This document shows positions 14,833 through 19,869 of a stretch of 19,869 nucleotides of DNA, one piece after another; positions within the stretch are counted from its first letter, which is position 1; every line of letters starts with the position of its first letter. This DNA comes from CAZYJD01 sp964647785 (GTDB taxonomy: Bacteria; Bacteroidota; Bacteroidia; NS11-12g; UBA9320): positions 1 through 19,869 of the forward strand of contig CAZYJD010000037.1 of NCBI GenBank assembly GCA_964647785.1, written 5' to 3'. The translations under genes and the position numbers were made by a program. The notes below the pieces were generated by a model. That model made no database searches. It was not told the DNA's origin and was given only the letters and a program-made list of their open reading frames with translations.

Positions 14833-15246
14833 ATGAAAGTTTTAAGATACATCATTGCCGGTATATTATTTGGTATTGTAATGGCTAAATCTGAAGCCAT
14901 CAGCTGGTATAGAATACAGGAAATGTTCAGGTTTCAAAGCTTCCACATGTACGGAATCATTGGAAGCTCTGTGGTCGCTGGAATTGTGTTGGTACAATTC
15001 ATCAAATGGCAAAAATTGAGAGACATTCACGGCAACCGAATCAAGTTCAGTCCTAAAGCCTTCAGTATTTGGCGCTACTTATTGGGAGGAACTGTTTTTG
15101 GCCTCGGCTGGGCATTGGTAGGTGCTTGCCCGGGTCCTTTGTTTGTGAATGTGGGCTTTGGATACCTCTCCTATTTGATCATCATTGCGTTTGCCATTCT
15201 CGGTACGTATTTGTATGGGCTTTTCAAGGATAAGCTTCCTCACTAA
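14833..15246 (+). CDS. YeeE/YedE-family transporter, C-terminal half protein
   Basis: 137-aa membrane protein with about four helices, forming the second half of the split YeeE/YedE transporter. The signature GACPGPLF (Cys99) in the third helix matches the conserved Cys motif of the second repeat in this family. ATG 14833 is the first good start after the stop of the first half (4-nt gap); the open frame extends back to 14782 inside the previous gene but lacks the normal N-terminus. The two small proteins together correspond to one full-length transporter. It ends 7 bp from the convergent M1 peptidase gene, with no room for a terminator between them. Confidence 0.9.
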   Translation: MKVLRYIIAGILFGIVMAKSEAISWYRIQEMFRFQSFHMYGIIGSSVVAGIVLVQFIKWQKLRDIHGNRIKFSPKAFSIWRYLLGGTVFGLGWALVGACPGPLFVNVGFGYLSYLIIIAFAILGTYLYGLFKDKLPH

Positions 15247-15253
15247 ATGCTGA

Positions 15254-17203
15254 TTATTCCCTGATAAATCTCTGCACAACTCTTCGGTTATCCTCGGTGA
15301 GTATTTCGAGAAAGTAAAGGCCGCCAGACAATGAGTTCAATGAATAACTCCAACTTCCAATGCCCTGCTTTTCCAAATTCTCTTCGTGAAGCAAGGCTCC
15401 CTGGAGGTTGAGTATTCGAATGGTTGAGAAGCGTATGGAGTCGGATTGCACACGTAAAATTTCCGAGGCCGGATTGGGGAACACTTCTATTCGTATTTTT
15501 TGATCATCTGACTGCTGACGAATGCTCTCTACCCTGGCGAGAATTTGTACATAGGGGTCTGCTATCAATTCTTCAATCCTGAAGGGCAACACCATTTGAA
15601 AGCTGTCGATCTGATTGCCATGGCGAAGCAATATCAAACTATCCTTTCCTTCACCCCGAAGCAGTACAGGCACCGGAATGTCGAAATAATCCCAAACCGG
15701 GGTAGAGGTGCGTTGTGTCAGTTGTATACTCAGCTGGTTACTTTGTGCCTGCCACCTTAAATCAAACTGCGGATATCCCTGTCCGTAAACCCATTGGTTA
15801 AAAAAGCCGTCCAAATCCTGTCCGGAGGAAGACTCCAGTGCAATCCTCAAATCTTCTGTTGAGACGAATCCATGGTGATGCCGCTGAGCATAAAAATAAT
15901 CATTCAACCCGCTGTAGAATGCTTCATCCCCCAGCACAAAACGCAGCATATGCAGCACCCAGGCACCTTTCTCGTAACTCAATCGGCCGCTGAATACCCT
16001 GGATACATTCAAGGTGTCTTCAGCAGGAACCACTACAGAGCCATCGGGTTCGCGCATGATGCGGTTTCGCATGAGATTCATCCCGGCCTGAAATGCCGAA
16101 TCGCCTCTGAGATGTTCATGGCAAAGCAAGGTGAGGTAAGTGGCAAATCCTTCGTTTAACCAGATATCCTGCCAGCTTCCACAGGTAATGGTATTTCCAA
16201 ACCACTGATGAGCCAGTTCATGTGCCTGCAGATCGAAGTTAAAATTGCCCATGAAACTCATGGTTTGGTGCTCCATCCCTCCGCTGAACACAAACTGGGC
16301 ATGGCCGTACTTTTCAGAGAAAAATGGATATGGACCAAATAGCTTTTCAAACACGCCCATCATCTCTGTAATCACTGGTGTTTGGCTTCGAGCAAGGCTG
16401 TCATTGACGGGAAAAACATAATTCAGAATTTGCAGGGAATCTCCCGATTCATTGACATACCAATCGCTATACTCATTGTAGTTGGTAACCGCAACTGCTA
16501 CCAAATAACTCACCACCGGATAACGATGCGACCATTCGAAAGTATCGCGCTCAACGCCTTCTGCCCTCTGAACCAGTTTACCCAGGCCCGCAGCCAGCAT
16601 TCCTGGAGGCACCAAAATGCGCATATCCAGGCTGTCTATTTTATCTGATAGATTATCGCGGCACGGCCACCAGTCGCGTGCACCATAAGGTTGAGAGAGG
16701 GTTGCCGCCACACGGTGCACATCACCCGGGCGACCATGCAATTGATAGGTAAAGCTCCGTTTCCCGGCCTGCTCGGGTTTTCCGGAGAAATAAATGCGCC
16801 ATTGTTCCACTTCTCCTCTTTCTGCAATACGACCCGGACGAATGTCCACAAGATGTCGCACATTGTGGGTGAAAGAAAGGCGTTGTCCACCGCCATCTAC
16901 AATTGAGTCGATATGCATTCCCGCTTTGCTGAAATCCAAAAAGACCTGATCAAATGGAGCCTCGCGCCATTCAAAGGTCATTTCATTCCATCCGCTGATG
17001 GAATCTGAATCGGGGTCAATATCGAGCTGCAATCGAACATGACGAACATCAATGTTTTGATCATACAGCTGCTTTTTGTACAGCAATTCGGCCTTGAGCT
17101 TTTTCGATTCACCTTCCGACAGTTCATAGAAAGGTTTATCGGATTGAGCCAGAACAGCGAGTACCGACCAAAGGAACAACAAAAAGCTAAGAGACCGCTT
17201 CAT
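15254..17203 (-). CDS. Secreted M1-family aminopeptidase with T9SS sorting domain
   Basis: 649-aa zinc aminopeptidase exported by Sec and then by the type IX secretion system. The start at 17203 gives a signal peptide (MKRSLSFLLFLWSVLAVLAQ); the in-frame ATG at 17218 adds five residues and is less typical. Order: N-terminal beta domain; substrate motif GGMEHQ (308-313, the GxMEN position); zinc site HELAH (His328, Glu329, His332) with the third ligand Glu351 in NEGFATY after 18 residues; helical region; and a C-terminal Por/T9SS type A domain (about 572-649) with FPNPASE, LNLQG and LSGGLYFLEI. The protein cleaves N-terminal residues from extracellular peptides. It is a single-gene unit, convergent with the YeeE genes and divergent from the barrel gene. 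Confidence 0.95.
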   Translation of the reverse strand: MKRSLSFLLFLWSVLAVLAQSDKPFYELSEGESKKLKAELLYKKQLYDQNIDVRHVRLQLDIDPDSDSISGWNEMTFEWREAPFDQVFLDFSKAGMHIDSIVDGGGQRLSFTHNVRHLVDIRPGRIAERGEVEQWRIYFSGKPEQAGKRSFTYQLHGRPGDVHRVAATLSQPYGARDWWPCRDNLSDKIDSLDMRILVPPGMLAAGLGKLVQRAEGVERDTFEWSHRYPVVSYLVAVAVTNYNEYSDWYVNESGDSLQILNYVFPVNDSLARSQTPVITEMMGVFEKLFGPYPFFSEKYGHAQFVFSGGMEHQTMSFMGNFNFDLQAHELAHQWFGNTITCGSWQDIWLNEGFATYLTLLCHEHLRGDSAFQAGMNLMRNRIMREPDGSVVVPAEDTLNVSRVFSGRLSYEKGAWVLHMLRFVLGDEAFYSGLNDYFYAQRHHHGFVSTEDLRIALESSSGQDLDGFFNQWVYGQGYPQFDLRWQAQSNQLSIQLTQRTSTPVWDYFDIPVPVLLRGEGKDSLILLRHGNQIDSFQMVLPFRIEELIADPYVQILARVESIRQQSDDQKIRIEVFPNPASEILRVQSDSIRFSTIRILNLQGALLHEENLEKQGIGSWSYSLNSLSGGLYFLEILTEDNRRVVQRFIRE

Positions 17204-17527
17204 ATGGTAAAGGAACAAAAAATGCCCCTTAAATGCTTGTTCGAAGAGAGAATTGACTGCTTAGTGAATTTTCAGCATGGGTTTGGTCTGCTGAATAAAT
17301 CCACTTTGATCACGGTAATAATCGGTTCCGGAAGGCAATCGCCTGCATTGAATACCACTTCGTATTGGCCTTTTGGAAGCATGCCATTTGCGTTGCCGGA
17401 AACGTTCGTGATGCGAGTTGGTCTGCTTGCTTAGAATGGAGGTTGCTCCGTCGTATAAATTTTTTTTCTTGAAAAGCTGATTTTTGGCAGTTCAGCTATC
17501 ACCGAGCAATGCCAATTTTGTTGTCCT
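17204..17527. other. Intergenic region between divergent genes
   Basis: The longest stretch without an assigned gene (324 bp). It separates the minus-strand M1 gene from the plus-strand barrel gene. It contains a run of eight T (17460-17467), imperfect -7-like elements GATTTTTG (17479-17486) and CAATTTTG (17513-17520) without a TTG at proper spacing, and a protein-like open stretch on the minus strand (separate entry). I see no tRNA or other stable RNA fold. Confidence 0.6.
17272..17430 (-). pseudogene. Possible gene remnant on the minus strand
   Basis: A 53-codon open stretch bounded by stops (TAA 17433-17431 upstream, TGA 17274-17272 at the end). Its translation contains GMLPKGQYEVVFNAGDCLP followed by EPIITVIKVDLF, which reads like a genuine beta-rich protein rather than noise. 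The only ATG (17382-17380) would give 36 residues. Just upstream, another minus frame reads KKKNLYDGATSILSKQ, also protein-like, so a frameshift near 17420 in an older, longer gene is possible. No start or promoter fits a functional gene. It could also be chance; I cannot identify a family. Confidence 0.25.
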
Positions 17528-18154
17528 ATGAAAAAAATCTCGACATCCATCCTCAGTCTTATTTTCTGTATATCAGCATCATTCAGCTCTGCTCAGGTAT
17601 TTAGTGAAAAAGCGGCATTTATTTCTGCAGGATATGGAGCTGGTAATTTGGGCATCGCAGTTTTCAATGATCTAGGGTCCGTACTTGAAACAAAAAGCTT
17701 CGGCCCATTGCATATAAAGGGAGAATATGCAGTTAGTGAGCATATCGGTATTGGGCTAAATTTCGCCTACGCTTCAGCAGATTTATTAACCGAAGATGAA
17801 GTCACCTTCAGAAATCAGGAGGGGGTTCAGGAGAAGCTACGTTGGGATGCTCAATGGACCAGTTGGAGCGTACTGGCAAGAATGAACGTAGACATGGGTC
17901 GTCATGATAAAATAGATCCTTATTGGGGGTTGGGGATTGGGTTCCGTGATTGGACGTATGATGCCATCAGCAATAATCCGAATTTGGAAGCCAGCAAAGG
18001 CAGTGCGCTTATCAATCTGGGTTTTGAAACCACACTAGGACTGCGGGTGATGCCTCACGAGAATATTGGTTTATATACTGAATTTGGTATTTCTAAAAGC
18101 CTATTTCAGGTTGGGCTTACCGCCAAAATTGGCGGACGAAAAAACCGTTTATAA
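17528..18154 (+). CDS. Outer-membrane beta-barrel (porin-like) protein
   Basis: 208-aa exported protein with a signal peptide (about 23 residues, ending SFSSAQ). The mature part has repeating beta strands with the pattern of small Bacteroidota outer-membrane barrels: AAFISAGYGAGN, HIGIGLNFAYASAD, WSVLARMNVDMG, PYWGLGIGFRDW, ALINLGFETTLGLRVM and a final strand KSLFQVGLTAKIGGR. The extended 'outer membrane protein beta-barrel' family fits length and layout, but no specific function is visible. It is a single gene: divergent from the M1 gene and convergent with rplY, from which it is separated by the terminator at 18153-18181; its TAA stop is part of the A-rich flank of that hairpin. Confidence 0.78.
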   Translation: MKKISTSILSLIFCISASFSSAQVFSEKAAFISAGYGAGNLGIAVFNDLGSVLETKSFGPLHIKGEYAVSEHIGIGLNFAYASADLLTEDEVTFRNQEGVQEKLRWDAQWTSWSVLARMNVDMGRHDKIDPYWGLGIGFRDWTYDAISNNPNLEASKGSALINLGFETTLGLRVMPHENIGLYTEFGISKSLFQVGLTAKIGGRKNRL

Positions 18155-18181
18155 AAAAGGCCCAACCTAATGGTTGAGCCT
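18153..18181 (-). terminator. Intrinsic terminator of the prs-rplY operon
   Basis: On the minus strand: AGGC-T-CAACC, loop ATTA, GGTTG-G-GCCT, with nine paired bases and one mismatch, followed directly by a run of T (A-tract 18153-18158 on the plus strand). It lies 23 bp after the rplY stop. On the plus strand this hairpin lacks a T-run. Confidence 0.8.
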
Positions 18182-18184
18182 CAT

Positions 18185-18202
18185 GATAATGGTTATCTTT
18201 TT
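18185..18202 (+). terminator. Weak terminator candidate for the barrel gene
   Basis: Plus-strand GATAA (18185-18189), loop TGG, TTATC (18193-18197), then five T (18198-18202). The stem is short and AT-rich, but together with the stronger hairpin just upstream it could end the barrel transcript. Confidence 0.35.
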
Positions 18203-18204
18203 GT

Positions 18205-18780
18205 TTATTCCGCATCGGCTGCAGCAGCAGATCGGCTCGCTCTCGTTTGAACACAAGTAACGATGGTGTTTTCAGCAGCGTCATTGAAATTCAGATTTTC
18301 AACGCTCACTTCTTTAACCCTGATACTCTTGCCCAATTCGAGATGATCTACCTTTACCTCAACGAAATCCGGCATATCGGTAATCAAACCAAAAGCTCTG
18401 AGCTTTTTAATTTTCAATTGAAGCTTACCACCAGCACGCACACCCGGTGAGTTTCCGGTAATCCTCACAGGAATTTGCATTTCAACCGCCTTCGACGGAT
18501 CGATTTGCAGAAAATCTGCGTGAATAATGGCTTCAGAAACAGGGTGGAACTGAATGTCCTGCATTTTAGCAATGGTCTTTTCATTGTTTACATCCAGCAT
18601 AACCACGTAACTATTGGGGGTGTAGACCAGATTTTTAAAATCAATCTCATAAACACCAAAATGAACTGGTTCACTGTTTCCATAGAGTACACAGGGTACT
18701 TTACCTTCTTTTCTGAGCGCTTTTGTCGCACTCTTTCCGAGACCTTCGCGCAGGTCTCCCTTAATTGCAATCGTTTTCAT
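18205..18780 (-). CDS. rplY: 50S ribosomal protein L25, CTC (general stress protein) type
   Basis: 191-aa 5S-rRNA-binding ribosomal protein. The N-terminal L25 domain (about 1-92) contains GKSATKALRKEGKVPCVLYG, the typical rRNA-binding start, and QDIQFHPVSEAIIHADFLQI. The C-terminal CTC/TL5 beta domain (about 98-180) includes PVRITGNSPGVRAGG and ends in a short Ala-rich tail, characteristic of the long L25 form in Bacteroidota. It is the second gene after prs (27-bp gap, same strand), the common arrangement in this phylum, and ends at a strong terminator. Regulation with prs is likely from the shared transcript. Confidence 0.96.
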   Translation of the reverse strand: MKTIAIKGDLREGLGKSATKALRKEGKVPCVLYGNSEPVHFGVYEIDFKNLVYTPNSYVVMLDVNNEKTIAKMQDIQFHPVSEAIIHADFLQIDPSKAVEMQIPVRITGNSPGVRAGGKLQLKIKKLRAFGLITDMPDFVEVKVDHLELGKSIRVKEVSVENLNFNDAAENTIVTCVQTRASRSAAAADAE

Positions 18781-18807
18781 CTATTACTTATAAAATCTTG
18801 TTTTGTT

Positions 18808-19785
18808 TTATTGTAGGCCGAGGTTGCCTTGATAACTATCATCGGTGGTGAAAAGTGAACTGATGCTTCCGTATTCACAAACATTTCGGATGGCATTGGC
18901 GAACAAACGATCCACGCTCAACACCTTGATCTTATGAGATTTACTGCTATCCACCGGAATGGTATCGCAAACCACCAGCTCATCAAGTTGTGATTGATTA
19001 ATGTTCTCAAAAGCCTTACCTGACAGTACGGGATGGGTACAAACAGCACGTACCGAACGGGCACCTTTCTCTTTGATCAATGCGGCAGCTTTGCAAAGCG
19101 TATTTGCCGTATCTACAATGTCATCAGCCAACACAATGTCTTTGCCTTCAACATCCCCAATTAACGTCATGCTGGCCACTTCATTTGCTTTCTTCCTAGC
19201 CTTATCGCATATAACCATTTCTACATTCAACATCTTGGCAAACTCTCTTACCCTTTTAGAAGCACCGATGTCGGGTGCTGCCAAAACCAGGTTATCAAGG
19301 CCCAGTCGTTTGATGTATGGAATGAAAATGATCGAAGAATCAAGGTGATCAACCGGTATGTCAAAAAAACCTTGTATTTGGGGTGCATGCAAATCCATGG
19401 TCATCACTCGGTCAGCTCCTGCCGCATGCAAAATATTCGCAATCATTTTTGAGGTAATTGGAACCCTTGGTTTGTCTTTTCTATCCTGACGAGCCATACC
19501 GAAATACGGAATTACGGCGGTGACCATATGAGCGGAAGCCCGTTTGGCCGTATCAATCAGCATCAACAGTTCCATCAAATTATCTTGTGGAGGAAAGGTT
19601 GATTGGATGAGAAATAAATCACATCCACGCACCGATTCATTGATGGTGGGTTGGAATTCTCCGTCGCTAAAGCGCGGAATACTTACATCTCCAAGAGGTT
19701 GCCCATAAGCCGTTGCAATGCGTTGTGCGAGGGCTTCAGAAGCCGTTCCCGAGAAAATTTTTACTTTATTTATGAATGAAGGCAT
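18808..19785 (-). CDS. prs: Ribose-phosphate pyrophosphokinase (PRPP synthetase)
   Basis: 325-aa enzyme that makes PRPP from ribose 5-phosphate and ATP, feeding purine, pyrimidine, NAD, His and Trp synthesis in the cytoplasm. Family motifs in order: FSDGE (39-43), the ATP-binding RQDRKDKPR (99-107), metal-binding DLHAPQIQGFF (131-141), the flexible-loop KARKKAN (195-201), and the PRPP loop DDIVDTANT (221-229). All are intact and the length is normal, so it should be active. It is the first gene of the prs-rplY operon. The 84 bp upstream to the window end contain TAACTTTC, a weak -7-like element, without a clear TTG partner. Confidence 0.97.
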   Translation of the reverse strand: MPSFINKVKIFSGTASEALAQRIATAYGQPLGDVSIPRFSDGEFQPTINESVRGCDLFLIQSTFPPQDNLMELLMLIDTAKRASAHMVTAVIPYFGMARQDRKDKPRVPITSKMIANILHAAGADRVMTMDLHAPQIQGFFDIPVDHLDSSIIFIPYIKRLGLDNLVLAAPDIGASKRVREFAKMLNVEMVICDKARKKANEVASMTLIGDVEGKDIVLADDIVDTANTLCKAAALIKEKGARSVRAVCTHPVLSGKAFENINQSQLDELVVCDTIPVDSSKSHKIKVLSVDRLFANAIRNVCEYGSISSLFTTDDSYQGNLGLQ

Positions 19786-19830
19786 GCCTTAACTTTTTAC
19801 TTTCACTTTCACTGTTTGGAAAGTTATCAT

Positions 19831-19857
19831 AAAAGTGGCGGTAAACCGCTTCCTTTT
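19831..19857. repeat. Imperfect hairpin upstream of prs
   Basis: AAAAG (19831-19835) pairs with CTTTT (19853-19857) around an inner GCGG/CCGC stem (19838-19841, 19846-19849) with a TAAA loop. It may be a terminator for an unseen gene or a leader structure of prs; the window ends 12 bp later. Confidence 0.3.
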
Positions 19858-19869
19858 GTGAAGTGAGTT

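Noticed and set aside
17039..17434. 131-codon plus-strand open frame across the M1 start and intergenic region
   Set aside because: Most of it is antisense to the M1 signal peptide and N-terminus, and its composition does not resemble a protein; it has no promoter or start context.
1..19869. CRISPR arrays, insertion sequences, phage genes, defence islands
   Set aside because: No direct-repeat arrays, transposase or integrase motifs, or terminal inverted repeats were seen; all long genes belong to housekeeping or envelope families.
19786..19869. tRNA gene upstream of prs
   Set aside because: The hairpin at 19831-19857 has no anticodon arm or T-loop GTTCRA sequence, so it is not a tRNA part.

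Overview
This window is chromosomal DNA of a Bacteroidota bacterium, most likely of the Flavobacteriales/Cryomorphaceae type. The sequence evidence for this is: a type IX secretion C-terminal sorting domain on a secreted M1 aminopeptidase; a bacillithiol-type glycosyltransferase (BshA); Bacteroidota promoters (TTG, about 20 nt, TAnnTTTG) in front of two genes; no clear Shine-Dalgarno sequences; and the pairings tatA-gatA and prs-rplY(CTC type). I see no insertion sequence, phage gene, CRISPR array, rRNA or tRNA. The base composition looks even, so this reads as core genome with a few accessory genes.

Layout. (1) 1-648: the 3' part of bshA, converging on and overlapping a minus-strand operon (4548 to 643). 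That operon encodes a lipoprotein M49-family peptidase, an unknown 109-aa protein, an MscS-type channel and a CorA-type Mg/Co transporter, with every junction overlapping by 1-4 bp. (2) 4632-4985: an alkyltransferase-like DNA-repair protein lacking the reactive cysteine, with its own terminator. It is divergent from a thioredoxin-fold lipid/periplasm-targeted protein (5062-6486). (3) 8717 to 6497, minus strand: a kynurenine-pathway unit, 3-hydroxyanthranilate dioxygenase then ACMS decarboxylase, followed by an overlapping beta-barrel-like protein gene. (4) 8836-15246, plus strand: tatA, gatA, a degenerate lytic transglycosylase with LysM, an SGNH-hydrolase-like membrane-anchored protein, then a universal stress protein and a two-gene split YeeE/YedE transporter. 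(5) 17203 to 15254, minus strand: the T9SS-exported M1 aminopeptidase. (6) 17204-17527: the only long intergenic stretch, with a possible gene remnant. (7) 17528-18154: an outer-membrane barrel, converging on the prs-rplY operon (19785 to 18205) at a strong terminator.

How the genes work together. HAO and ACMSD act in sequence on 3-hydroxyanthranilate, directing tryptophan carbon to 2-aminomuconate semialdehyde rather than quinolinate/NAD. tatA and gatA are housekeeping genes that share a transcript with the LysM/SGNH envelope pair. The most unusual point is in that pair. The transglycosylase-like protein has Val where the family has its catalytic Glu, and a run of eight G residues lies in its inter-domain linker, where any slip would remove the LysM domain. 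I did not find a clear-cut undescribed defence or mobile system; the best leads are the envelope pair, the M49/MscS/CorA operon, and the Usp-YeeE unit.
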